Positions 1 to 7,947 are shown, numbered from the stretch's first letter. The stretch: 20,277 bases of DNA from Zwartia sp. (GCA_030653405.1 JAURZO010000067.1:1-20277); one strand, 5' to 3'. Program-made: numbers and translations. Notes: generated by a model not told the origin, from the sequence alone.

Positions 1-378
1 GCGTTGACCACGCGGTTGTTCCGGTGGCGACAACTGCAAAATACCATTTTGTATGGTCATGTCTCGATTTGGCGGAATGACATAGACACAATTGGGAAGA
101 ACTTGCATCTGATCTTGGACTTCAATGACCGGTAATGCAGAAACGCGTTGAAGGATTTCAGTGAGCAAGCTTGTATGTTCGGGATCCAGATGCTGTATCA
201 AGACAAAGGCCAAACCACAGTTTTCCGGAACCTGTCGAATAAATTCCTGAAACGCTTCGAGCCCCCCGGCTGAGGCACCAATTCCTACGATTGGGAAGTG
301 CGTCTGGTGTGGCTCGGGTAGCGTGCTTAAATCGGGCTGATGTGGAGGCTGCTTGATACGTGAACCTCGCGTTGGTGT
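1..378 (-). CDS. CheB-type methylesterase domain, partial, no usable start
   Basis: This frame is open for 126 codons and runs off the left edge. It encodes the start of a CheB protein-glutamate methylesterase domain: FPIVGIGASAGGLEAF (nucleophile Ser in GASAGG), then IQHLDPEH (active-site His), then VYVIPPNRDMTIQNG. The domain sits almost at the N-terminus after a Pro/Gln-rich stretch, with no receiver domain. That arrangement is typical of large CheB-CheR(-PAS) fusion sensors rather than classical chemotaxis CheB, but the rest lies outside the window. The odd point is the start. Reading upstream, the frame meets TAA at 379-381, and there is no ATG, GTG or TTG between that stop and the GASAGG motif. 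Either the 5' end has been damaged by a frameshift, indel or rearrangement, or an unusual start codon is used. The domain call is firm; gene integrity is uncertain. Confidence 0.8.
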
Positions 379-672
379 TTAACAAGCTATTTTGCTTATG
401 AAGCGCCTTACCGGCGCATATCTGCTATTGATCTTACTCTAAGGCTTGAATTTTGCAGCACTTATTATTAGACATTTGATTTTACGGTTGAACTTTCGGA
501 AATCTTTCTGTGAGTCTTTTTGCCATCTGGTTGATTTGCCAGGCCATATATCGTGATTTTGCTTGGTTGGATTGGATCAGGTACCGCCGCTTCTTAACGA
601 ACTTCTAAGAGTATCGGATCATCCCCCTGTGTCGCTGCAATTTCGTGGACGTCAAGCCTAAATGAATGTTAT
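379..672. other. Intergenic stretch with a possible gene remnant
   Basis: This gap of about 290 bases lies between the CheB-like fragment and the DUF3330 gene. A minus-strand frame between stops at 605-607 and 482-484 reads KKRRYLIQSNQAK, then SRYMAWQINQMAKRL, then TERFPKVQP. Its composition looks like real protein, but the only ATG lies inside it, leaving 21 residues and no clear ribosome site. It could be the C-terminal remnant of a lost gene; no family was recognised. A short hairpin (GCGCC 403-407 with GGCGC 413-417) lies just upstream of the CheB-like fragment. Nothing else convincing was seen. Confidence 0.25.
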
Positions 673-684
673 TCATTTAGGCTT
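654..684. terminator. Perfect 14-bp inverted repeat at the end of the DUF3330 gene
   Basis: AAGCCTAAATGAAT (654-667) pairs perfectly with ATTCATTTAGGCTT (671-684) around a 3-base loop. The TGA stop of the minus-strand DUF3330 gene (673-675) lies inside the right arm, so the transcript would fold immediately at the stop codon. The following U tract is very short on either strand, so this may be an RNA 3'-end stabiliser or Rho-assisted end rather than a classic intrinsic terminator. Confidence 0.5.
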
Positions 685-879
685 TGAGGGAAAAAGTGTA
701 TTGTTAAATGCTGCAGGGTTATCGGGTTGACTTTTCCACTTGTCGTAGCAAGTGAGGCCACAGAAGTTGACTAAATAGTCCGTTGCTTCTGGAACGATGG
801 CCTCAGATATCGGTATTTCTTTCATGCATATCGAGCAACGCACGCGATCGACTGCAAGTTTCTGATCTTTGATATTCAT
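673..879 (-). CDS. DUF3330 domain small Cys-rich protein
   Basis: A 68-residue protein starting MNIKDQKLA. It carries two Cys pairs, RCSICMKEIPISEA and NFCGLTCYDKW, a small treble-clef-like metal-binding arrangement matching the DUF3330 family as I recall it. Members often accompany mercury-resistance or Tn21-type accessory DNA, and their function is unknown. The start at 879 is preferred over an in-frame start seven codons upstream because AAAAGGAC lies at ribosome-site distance before it. The conserved PEATDYLVNFCGLTCYDKW segment suggests an intact protein. It stands alone, with gaps of about 290 bases on each side and no mer genes visible. It may be a leftover of a mobile element or a small metal-binding accessory protein. 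Family recognition is from memory of the motif, not a search. Confidence 0.7.
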   Translation of the reverse strand: MNIKDQKLAVDRVRCSICMKEIPISEAIVPEATDYLVNFCGLTCYDKWKSQPDNPAAFNNTLFPSKPK

Positions 880-1169
880 ATAAGTCCTTTTGGTTCGCAA
901 TTACATCTTGCATCCTCTAGTGTCTGCTTGAACAGTTGTATGTAGGAACTTTAATCTGTATTTTTTTAATTAAATGTTCGACAGCACACACAATGCAATT
1001 TTTCTTTGTGAACTAAGTTTCAAAGGCCACTCAACTGTCGTGCCAGTAGTCAACATTCCTGGTAGCCAGTCCATCAATGTCAGTGTCACTGAGTCACTCT
1101 ACCTGTCTATTACAATTCATTTGGTGATTGATTTTATTATCTAAAAAACTCTAAAATTAGATTGTGGGA
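880..1169. other. Intergenic region, no gene seen
   Basis: These 290 AT-rich bases lie between the start of the DUF3330 gene and the end of the TPR-protein gene, both on the minus strand. The region should hold the DUF3330 promoter, but no confident -35/-10 pair could be chosen. A weak AT stem (TCTAA-TT-TTAGA on the minus strand, near 1150-1161) followed by a T-rich run lies just downstream of the TPR gene; it is too weak to call a terminator with confidence. Confidence 0.4.
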
Positions 1170-2471
1170 TCATTTATTGCCGTCAAGTTGACGGGAAATT
1201 TCACTATCTGGTTTTATTTGTGAAAATTTTGACGCTATTTCAATCACTTGGTCTGTGAGTTTTTGATCAACATCTTTCGGTAAGCGTAAAACAGCTGACC
1301 AAATCGATTGGTCTTCGGGGTTTCTTTTAAATGCTTTGTTCAGAGCTAACGCTGCTAGCTCAGGCTTATTAAGTTTGAGCATCACACTCGAGTAATCGAT
1401 TAACAAAAAGGTATCGTCAGGATATTTTTTTAATCCCTGATCTAGTGCTTGTTCCGCAAGTGAATACTTTTCTTTCTGTGAGAAATAGTTTGCCGCCTCT
1501 AGATAGGGAGTGATGCCGCGAGGTGCGAGTGTGATGGATTTCACATAGTTTTTTTCCGCTTCGACATCATTTCCCAATCCAACATGGGCCGCAGCTATAT
1601 TGGCATAGGTATTCCAGCGGTCAGGCCATGCTTCGAGTTGTTGTTGCGCAATTTCCAGGGCTTGCTTATATTTTTTTTGCTGATTAAATAAGACACTTTG
1701 AACGTTTAAAGCTTGCGGAGACTTGGGCTCAAGAGCAAATGCGGCATTCAAATCGGACTGTGCCAGAGAGATTTTTCCTTCTTGCATAAACAAAGAGGCA
1801 CGTTGTATTAAGGCACTTAAATCATCAGATGTGTCTTCATTTCTGAGTGCCTCATCAAGCAATCTTAATGCATTGACAGGGTCTTTATTTCGACGATAGT
1901 AGGTTGCAGCAACTGCTGGCTCGAGTCGCTCAACCAGCCTAAGAGCAGTCGATTTAATCAAGGCAGGGATGTCAGATTGTTCGTTGAAATCAACTAGAAG
2001 AGTGTTGTCTGGCATTGTTCTGACTCTGACGTGATAGGTGACAGTGCCATCCTTATTTTTCCCCGTTATTTCACCCGTAATTTTCTCTTTTCTGATGCCA
2101 AAGGTTTCTTGAATCAACGCTTGAATTGTTTTGAAATCGATGCCGCCAGCACCGGGTAATGAAGCTAATCTTGTTAGGTTGTCCCCAGACGGATTGCCAC
2201 CAATATTTTTTTTACTTATGTTGAAGCTATTGCTGGAAAGCTCGTGAATTTTTGATATTTCATCAAGAATTTGAAGTGTCGTTATTTCAGATGTATAGCC
2301 TGCTTCGGCAAACGATTCGGGTATTTTTATCGATTCAACACTGATATCTGATGTACTAAAGGATCGAATAAGTACAACAGATACTAAAACAAGAGCGAAA
2401 AGACCAACAAGCGCGACTGCTGCATTTTTGATCGTATCAAGAATCTGATTCAGCGTAGTAAGGTTAGGCAT
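1170..2471 (-). CDS. Membrane-anchored tetratricopeptide-repeat protein
   Basis: A 433-residue protein of unknown specific role. Residues about 14-37 (IKNAAVALVGLFALVLVSVV) form a single membrane-spanning segment without a signal-peptidase site, so the protein is probably held in the inner membrane with its large C-terminal part in the periplasm. Residues about 40-185 are a non-repeat region ending in a beta-rich stretch (VTYHVRVRTMPDNTLLVDF). From about residue 190 to 420 there are tandem TPR units with typical spacing of A, G, Y and P residues, for example PVNALRLLDEALRN, ISLAQSDLNAAFALEPKSP, YKQALEIAQQQLEAWPD, VEAEKNYVKSITLAPRG and YSLAEQALDQGLKKYPDD. TPR solenoids bind partner proteins. 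The gene is divergent from the autotransporter gene across 196 bases, so a link to export or surface assembly is possible but unproven. No enzymatic domain was recognised. Confidence 0.75.
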   Translation of the reverse strand: MPNLTTLNQILDTIKNAAVALVGLFALVLVSVVLIRSFSTSDISVESIKIPESFAEAGYTSEITTLQILDEISKIHELSSNSFNISKKNIGGNPSGDNLTRLASLPGAGGIDFKTIQALIQETFGIRKEKITGEITGKNKDGTVTYHVRVRTMPDNTLLVDFNEQSDIPALIKSTALRLVERLEPAVAATYYRRNKDPVNALRLLDEALRNEDTSDDLSALIQRASLFMQEGKISLAQSDLNAAFALEPKSPQALNVQSVLFNQQKKYKQALEIAQQQLEAWPDRWNTYANIAAAHVGLGNDVEAEKNYVKSITLAPRGITPYLEAANYFSQKEKYSLAEQALDQGLKKYPDDTFLLIDYSSVMLKLNKPELAALALNKAFKRNPEDQSIWSAVLRLPKDVDQKLTDQVIEIASKFSQIKPDSEISRQLDGNK

Positions 2472-2667
2472 CGTATAAATACCCCATTTTTATTTTCAGA
2501 CTGAAGTGGCTGATAGTGAATTAGGTTGAATTAATTGCATTTGATAAAAATTAATTTTGTACAATTTAGCGCCATTGCGTCATGATTACGAGCACTAAAA
2601 TTAAAAATTGGTTGAGTAACTATCTATTTTGCTTGGTTAAATTATATTTTGATTGCAGGTGAATTTA

Positions 2668-5600
2668 ATGATCGCTCAATCAATGCGCATTATCCAGTTT
2701 AGAAAGGGCTTGCTTGCTACTTTTATTCATATTGCAGCGACATCCTGTGTGTTGGCTCAAGAATCTCCCTTGAACCAACTGAGCTTCGCCAACTCAGAAA
2801 ACCCTGATCCCATCAATATTCGTCCGGCCTATCAAGCCAATCTGACAGGAAATCGCATTGTCTTGGGTGTGTTTGACAGTGGCATCGATCCCAATCAGCC
2901 AGCATTTTCAAATAATAAAATTCTCGGTTCATTTGGCTACAGGTGTAGTAGTGGTGTCTGTAGGACAGCGTCCATTAATGATTTCAATGCACTTGGTGAT
3001 GTGAATGGCCACGGAACAGGTGTGGCAAGCATCATTGCAGGATCGTCTATCCGCGGCACAGTCTCAAATATCTATGATCGTTCAGTGCTCATCAGCGACA
3101 CATCAATGTCTGGTATCGCTTACAACGCAAGGTTGGTGATTGGGCAGCAGGTGTTTGAAGAGAAAAACGAAATAAAAAAGGTTGTGACCGCTGGAACAAC
3201 TGACGCTCAAACTGCTGCGTCATTGAACTATATTGTTAATCAAAATGGTCTTAAAGGTCAGAGAGTTGTCGCAATTAACAATAGCTGGGGAGTCACGCCT
3301 ACAACTGGTAAAGACATCAATCAAAATGCCAATGAGTATATCGACACCTCCAATAAGTTAACTCGACTGGCAATCATTCGAGCCCAGCAGGCTGGCATTG
3401 TTCAAGTCTGGGCGGCAGGAAATGACAATCATGCGTTTCCTGGGACCCCCGCATCCATGGTCGCAGCAAACAATTACGGGGATCTATCGGTTAACCAGCA
3501 AACCATCAATGTCAATAATCCGGATGCAACCATGCCCTTGGCCTGGATTGCCGTGGCATCAACAACTAATCGAGGTTTTAAAGCGGATGGTTCCGTCGAG
3601 ATGGCGGACACCTACACAAACAAATGTGGTGCAACACGCTACTACTGCATATCAGCACCAGGCGGTATTGCTCAGCCAGCGACAGTCAAGACTTTGCAGA
3701 CAGGCGCCAAGTTAGCCCAAGCCTATCCAAATCAATACAGCAATAACAACATCATTGGTATTAGTGAAGGCACCTCGCAAGCAGCGCCTGTCGTGACAGG
3801 CGCGATTGCACTAGTGGCACAGCAATTCCCCTGGATGGCGGGTGATAACCTAAGCACGACCATCTTGACGACGGGTACCTCTGCCGAGAATCCGAGTGAG
3901 ATCTTTGGACGAGGCATGCTAGATGTTGGCAAGGCAATCAAGGGGCCGGGCATCTTTGAGGCCGACTTTAGTGCGAATCTGACGGACGCGTACACATCGA
4001 CATTTAGTAACAACATCTCTGGTGAATACGGATTGATCAAAGCAGGGCAAGGTGTTTTGATTTTGTCGGGCAAGAACACATACTCAGGCATGACTTCGGT
4101 TAAGGAGGGTCAGCTGACGTTGGCGCATCAGGCTCAAATTCTTGGTTCTGCCAGCATCGACCCCGCTGCCACGTTAAAAAGTGGAGGCTACATTGCGGGA
4201 GCACTGACAGTCAACGGCAGATTCATTCCCGGCAATTCCCCTGGATTTTCACATGTCGGTTTGAATCTGACGATAGGCAGCTCGGGAACGTATCAACAGG
4301 ATATCTCCGGTGTTACACAAGCAAGACCAGATACCCCGCCTGGAAACTTTGGCTTCTATTCATTTCTCCAAGCTGATTCTGAAATTATTATTCATCCAGG
4401 CGCGACGCTGGCGCCGACATTGCGAGATGTCTTTGATGTAAACCAGCCCGGCTATGGCTCAAGTCCCTACTTGCCTGCTCTGGGTGACCAATTCAGGATT
4501 GCAACTGCGAGGCTTGGTTTGGTCGGAAGGTTTTCCTCCATTGTTCAGCCTACTATGGATCTGAGCAATGGCACTCAGTTTGTCGTTTTTTACAACATGG
4601 ATGCAAGCAATAGTCTTGATATGGCGATTGTGCCGTCCTCCTACACAACCACGATCACGGCCGCTTCGGGTAACACGAATGCGCTGTCGGTAGGTTCGGT
4701 GTTGGATCAGGTTGTAAATGGGAATGTGACGGGTTCCTCGACGGTACAGCAAGACCAGTTGTTGTATACGACTTCAGGTCAAACCTCTGCCGCAGGTATT
4801 TCATCCTACGCGCAAGGGTTGTCAGGTGAGGTCTATGCAGCAGCGGTTGCCAGCATTCCACAAACGACTTTGCGTGTTCAGCAGGCGGTGCTGAATCGCC
4901 TGAGTGATACGATGCGTTTGAGTTTGACGCAGCCGATATCACCTGTTGATAGTCAGGGATCGTTATCAAATCGTGGATTTTGGGGCGACCTTTCTTATCA
5001 AAAAACCAATCGCAGCAGTGACAGTATTTCAGGAGGGTGGAATAGCAACTTGTATCAGCTGGTGTTCGGATTAGATCGTCACACTGAGCAAGACTTTAAA
5101 CTGGGGGTTGGCTTCGCGTTATCCAACACCACACTTAATCCAATATACGGCTCCGGGACGATTCAGCAAGGTTCCCTTTTTGTCTACGGCAAGTATCCGG
5201 TGCAAGGTTATTTCCTGGATGCTATGGCCAGCATCGGGTTGAGCTACAGCGACTTGTCGCGTAGCGATGTGACTGGGGGAAGTGGTTTCAGAAACAAGAA
5301 TATTTCGGGTAACGATGCGCTGGTCAGCTTGGGTTTGAGTCGGCCGATCGATTTGAATACAAATCTTCAGTTGACGCCATTTACCCGATTGACCTGGCAG
5401 TGGGTGACTCAGTCTGGTGTCAATGAGGGTGATGCATTCGCAGCACTAAACGTCAATAGATTCAACGGTAATGCGATTCGTGGAGTCGTGGGTGCAGCAT
5501 TGAGTTCAAAAGCAAATAATCCGATGACAGATCGACACACTTTTCGTGCTTTTTTAGGACTGGGTGCTGATTCATCAGGTCTGCTGAATCCAAGTTTGAA

Positions 5601-5787
5601 TGCTTCGCTGGTGGGCTATGGAACAAACATCTCGACGCCTGCCGCTGGCGCGCTGTCTGTTCAGGCGGGCTTGTATGGGACCATGAAATTTGCGAGGCAG
5701 GCATACGCCTTTGCGGGACTGTCTGGTGAGGCGCGAAGTGGACAGACGGTAGGGGTTGTGAATGCAGGTGTGTGGATTCAGTTTTGA
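2668..5787 (+). CDS. Subtilisin-like serine protease autotransporter
   Basis: A 1039-residue type Va secretion protein: an S8 protease carried to the surface by its own barrel. ATG 2668 is chosen because AGGTG lies at ribosome-site distance. ATG 2683 would still leave a good signal peptide (MRIIQFRKGLLATFIHIAATSCVLAQ). The S8 triad is complete: Asp70 in VFDSGID, His115 in NGHGTGVAS and Ser370 in GTSQAAP, with AAGNDNH supplying the oxyanion-hole Asn. A passenger-associated beta-helix repeat follows (GQGVLILSGKNTYSGMTSV, near residues 465-485), then passenger stem. From about residue 770 (GFWGDLSYQK) to the end there is an autotransporter beta-domain, closing on the terminal aromatic signature GVWIQF. 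Relatives are surface or released proteases that process adhesins or host proteins; the substrate here cannot be read. It is divergent from the TPR gene and followed by hairpins. Confidence 0.93.
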   Translation: MIAQSMRIIQFRKGLLATFIHIAATSCVLAQESPLNQLSFANSENPDPINIRPAYQANLTGNRIVLGVFDSGIDPNQPAFSNNKILGSFGYRCSSGVCRTASINDFNALGDVNGHGTGVASIIAGSSIRGTVSNIYDRSVLISDTSMSGIAYNARLVIGQQVFEEKNEIKKVVTAGTTDAQTAASLNYIVNQNGLKGQRVVAINNSWGVTPTTGKDINQNANEYIDTSNKLTRLAIIRAQQAGIVQVWAAGNDNHAFPGTPASMVAANNYGDLSVNQQTINVNNPDATMPLAWIAVASTTNRGFKADGSVEMADTYTNKCGATRYYCISAPGGIAQPATVKTLQTGAKLAQAYPNQYSNNNIIGISEGTSQAAPVVTGAIALVAQQFPWMAGDNLSTTILTTGTSAENPSEIFGRGMLDVGKAIKGPGIFEADFSANLTDAYTSTFSNNISGEYGLIKAGQGVLILSGKNTYSGMTSVKEGQLTLAHQAQILGSASIDPAATLKSGGYIAGALTVNGRFIPGNSPGFSHVGLNLTIGSSGTYQQDISGVTQARPDTPPGNFGFYSFLQADSEIIIHPGATLAPTLRDVFDVNQPGYGSSPYLPALGDQFRIATARLGLVGRFSSIVQPTMDLSNGTQFVVFYNMDASNSLDMAIVPSSYTTTITAASGNTNALSVGSVLDQVVNGNVTGSSTVQQDQLLYTTSGQTSAAGISSYAQGLSGEVYAAAVASIPQTTLRVQQAVLNRLSDTMRLSLTQPISPVDSQGSLSNRGFWGDLSYQKTNRSSDSISGGWNSNLYQLVFGLDRHTEQDFKLGVGFALSNTTLNPIYGSGTIQQGSLFVYGKYPVQGYFLDAMASIGLSYSDLSRSDVTGGSGFRNKNISGNDALVSLGLSRPIDLNTNLQLTPFTRLTWQWVTQSGVNEGDAFAALNVNRFNGNAIRGVVGAALSSKANNPMTDRHTFRAFLGLGADSSGLLNPSLNASLVGYGTNISTPAAGALSVQAGLYGTMKFARQAYAFAGLSGEARSGQTVGVVNAGVWIQF

Positions 5788-5830
5788 TGTTGGCGAAGTT
5801 TTCAGCCTAGCGCTGCACTTTAGTGCGGAC

Positions 5831-5868
5831 AGGGTTAGCCATATTTTAGTGTCTGAGGGGCTAACCTT
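5831..5868 (+). terminator. Hairpin downstream of the autotransporter gene
   Basis: GGTTAGCC (5833-5840) pairs with GGCTAACC (5859-5866), extended at the base by one wobble and one A-T pair, around an 18-base loop. It lies about 45 bases after the autotransporter stop. A smaller hairpin, GCACT-TT-AGTGC, precedes it. No strong U tract follows, so termination is inferred from position; it could instead be part of the regulatory region of the next gene. Confidence 0.4.
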
Positions 5869-5875
5869 AGAGTGA

Positions 5876-5891
5876 GTAGGTATTTGTAGGT
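5876..5891 (+). promoter_or_regulatory. Direct-repeat site upstream of the nitrilase-like gene
   Basis: GTAGGT-ATTT-GTAGGT is a perfect 6-base direct repeat with starts 10 bases apart, 61 bases before the start codon. Near-identical repeats oriented with their genes precede three other genes of this region. The geometry is that of an OmpR/PhoB-family tandem binding site, so the neighbouring response regulator (12739-13425) is the proposed ligand. A further AGGT at 5897-5900 may extend the array. Site function is inferred. Confidence 0.6.
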
Positions 5892-5911
5892 ATTCCAGGT
5901 GCTCCAATCGG

Positions 5912-5934
5912 TATAAGAGGCTACAACCTCTTAT
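5912..5934 (+). promoter_or_regulatory. Candidate -10 box overlapped by an inverted repeat
   Basis: TATAAG at 5912-5917 lies 20 bases after the direct-repeat site and fits a -10 element. It overlaps the left arm of a perfect 8-bp inverted repeat, ATAAGAGG (5913-5920) with CCTCTTAT (5927-5934), around a 6-base centre. No good -35 box is visible, consistent with an activator-dependent promoter. The palindrome could be an operator for a second regulator. The ribosome site of the downstream gene is weak. Confidence 0.4.
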
Positions 5935-5952
5935 GGCTTCGAGACTAAGCAC

Positions 5953-7854
5953 ATGAAATCACTTGTCAGTAAAAAAATTGCATCATTGTTGCTATGCATT
6001 TTGGCACCTCTTCCAGCTTTTGTTTATGCAGTGGAAATTAAGGTGGCAGCTGTTGAATTCATCTCCAAGTCACCAGGCTTTGAAGAAAATCTCCCTGGAA
6101 TTGTGGACGCATTGACGGTCGCGGCGAAAAATGGCGCAAAGCTCATGGTGTTGCCTGAGGCAGTGACTTCAGGATTTATGTATGCGGATGCTAAGTCACT
6201 GATGCCATACGCGGATACTGTACCGGGCAAGACCACTGACGCAATTTCAAAAGTCACTGAAAAATTTAATGCGTATGTTGTGGTTGGTATCTATGAAAAG
6301 GAACCGATCACAGGCAACATTTTCAATAGCGCTGTTCTAGTCGGGCCTAAAGGCTACATTGGCAAATATCACAAAAATACTTTGGCAACGGGGGAAGGGT
6401 ATACAACCGTTCCAGGAAAATTAGGCTTTCCTGTTTTTGAAACAGAGATTGGGAAAATAGGTTTGGTTATTTGTTTTGATGACACAAATATTCAAAATCT
6501 GCTGTTGCCCGCATTGCGGGGGGCAGACATCATTGCTCAGCCTATCGGTTCAAACAAGCTTCCCGCGTACGTGAAGATCAGCGATACCAATCACTCAACG
6601 ATGGCGAACATGTCAACCGCTGTGACTTGGCTTGGTACGAACGTGATTTCATCTAATTCCACGGGGGTGCAGGGACCTGGGTCAGGATTTATCATGTTTG
6701 ATGGCGGCTCATCGATTTGGGATAACCAAGGCAAGCGACTGATTTCGGCACCAGTGTCGACATGGAGTGATCGCAAAGCACCCCAAACTGTGTATGCAAC
6801 GATTAACCTCGATCAACAGAGTCAGCAAAAGTCCTTTTGGTTAAAGCATCGCCGTCCAGAGCTGTATCAAAATATCAATAACTATCGCTATCCAGATGAC
6901 TCAGCTGCTGACAAAACACCCCGTCAAGTATCTGCTTTATTAATCCAGTACGATCCTAAAACCGGAAATATAGATCAGAATCATCAGAAAATTGAGAGCC
7001 TGATTGAACAGCATGCCGGTGTGTTCAATCTGACGGTATTGCCTTTTAATTCATTCTTGGGCCCGGTCAAATTATCTAAAGATAATATTAAGCAGTATGC
7101 AGAAGAGCTCAACGGCAAAAGCTATAAACTGGCAGCTGGTTTAGCGCAGAAATATAAAACCTATGTTCTGTTTTCCATGCCCGAAAAAAAGGGTGATCAA
7201 TTTTTTGAAACTGCCGTGTTGCTTGACTTCAACGGCAAGCAAGTGGGTCTCTACCGTAAGTCACATTTGAATGACTCAGAGAAAACATGGGCGACGGCAG
7301 GCAATGAGTTGCCTGTCTTTAAGACTGCTGATTTTGGTAATGTGGCCATCATGCTCAATGACGAGGTGCGCATACCCGAGATCACTCAAATGTATGGCAT
7401 CTATCGGACAGACTTGATTTTAGTGCCCGTGATGTACAACCAAAAGGACTATGGCAGTTCTGTTGATATTCCAAAGGGTATCGTGTCGGACGCGAGCAAT
7501 CGCGGGATGGCGATGTGGTACAACATCGCTAAATATGCGCAGGCCTATACCCTAGTGGCCAATTACATTCATGGTGAGCGTCGCGACATCGGTGGCAGTG
7601 CGTTGTATTCTTTGACGCCCGAGGTGGATTACTATCCCCCGAATATTGCACCCGATAAAGAAATCGCCCATGCTGCCAACTTCACAACACACGCGAACAA
7701 TACGGTTTTTATTGATCAAGAGCGTTTGATTGCGAGCCGTCGGTGGGATCTTGCCGCCCCTTTGGCACTTGATATGAATAGTGCTTGTTTTAAAGAATGG
7801 CAAAAGGATTCTACGAGCAAGGAGCTCTGTCCTCAAACGAGCAGGGGAAAGTAA
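5953..7854 (+). CDS. Secreted protein with tandem nitrilase-like domains (biotinidase/vanin-like amidase)
   Basis: A 633-residue exported carbon-nitrogen hydrolase. A signal peptide (MKSLVSKKIASLLLCILAPLPAFVYA) is followed by domain 1, about residues 27-300, with the complete Glu-Lys-Cys triad of the nitrilase superfamily: Glu69 in LPEAVTSG, Lys141 in KYHKNTL, Cys174 in VICFDD. Domain 2, about residues 325-600, repeats the fold (VSALLIQYDPKTGN, then KYKTYVLFSMPEKK, then TAVLLDFNGKQVGLYRKSHL). It keeps only Lys436 (YRKSHL): Phe365 replaces the Glu (LPFNSF) and Asn469 replaces the Cys (IMLNDE). Domain 2 is therefore probably non-catalytic and structural or substrate-binding, recalling the catalytic-plus-base layout of vanins and biotinidase. 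The substrate would be an amide in the periplasm or outside the cell; its identity is unknown. The gene has its own direct-repeat site and converges on the esterase gene. Confidence 0.85.
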   Translation: MKSLVSKKIASLLLCILAPLPAFVYAVEIKVAAVEFISKSPGFEENLPGIVDALTVAAKNGAKLMVLPEAVTSGFMYADAKSLMPYADTVPGKTTDAISKVTEKFNAYVVVGIYEKEPITGNIFNSAVLVGPKGYIGKYHKNTLATGEGYTTVPGKLGFPVFETEIGKIGLVICFDDTNIQNLLLPALRGADIIAQPIGSNKLPAYVKISDTNHSTMANMSTAVTWLGTNVISSNSTGVQGPGSGFIMFDGGSSIWDNQGKRLISAPVSTWSDRKAPQTVYATINLDQQSQQKSFWLKHRRPELYQNINNYRYPDDSAADKTPRQVSALLIQYDPKTGNIDQNHQKIESLIEQHAGVFNLTVLPFNSFLGPVKLSKDNIKQYAEELNGKSYKLAAGLAQKYKTYVLFSMPEKKGDQFFETAVLLDFNGKQVGLYRKSHLNDSEKTWATAGNELPVFKTADFGNVAIMLNDEVRIPEITQMYGIYRTDLILVPVMYNQKDYGSSVDIPKGIVSDASNRGMAMWYNIAKYAQAYTLVANYIHGERRDIGGSALYSLTPEVDYYPPNIAPDKEIAHAANFTTHANNTVFIDQERLIASRRWDLAAPLALDMNSACFKEWQKDSTSKELCPQTSRGK

Positions 7855-7869
7855 TTGGTAGAGTTTGCA

Positions 7870-7902
7870 TTCTCTGGAGTGGGATGCATCCATTCCAGAG
7901 AA
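7870..7902. terminator. Bidirectional hairpin between convergent genes
   Basis: TTCTCTGGAGTGG (7870-7882) pairs with CCATTCCAGAGAA (7890-7902) in a 13-bp stem with one wobble and a 7-base loop. It lies 16 bases after the nitrilase-like gene stop and about 45 bases beyond the esterase gene stop on the other strand. Position and stability suggest a shared terminator, although no long T tract follows. Confidence 0.55.
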
Positions 7903-7947
7903 GAAACACTCACTTCTTGCACTATTTGTGAGACAGTCTCGTATAAG

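Noticed and set aside
158..385. 75-codon minus-strand frame with a TTG start
   Set aside because: It is in a different frame from the clear CheB domain on the same strand and its translation has no family features; it is a shadow.
1140..1165. AT-rich stem with T run as terminator of the TPR gene
   Set aside because: The stem is only about five A/T-rich pairs with a 2-base loop, too weak to call.
2653..2667. TTG start extending the autotransporter by five codons
   Set aside because: ATG 2668 has AGGTG at the right distance, while the TTG has no ribosome site and adds nothing to the signal peptide.
4464..4480. CCTACTTGCCTG inside the autotransporter as a further regulon site
   Set aside because: The spacing is 8 bases, it lies inside coding sequence and lacks the conserved spacer.
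5575..5952. 125-codon minus-strand frame over the autotransporter end and the nitrilase-like promoter
   Set aside because: It overlaps the conserved beta-domain and regulatory repeats and has a composition without recognisable features.
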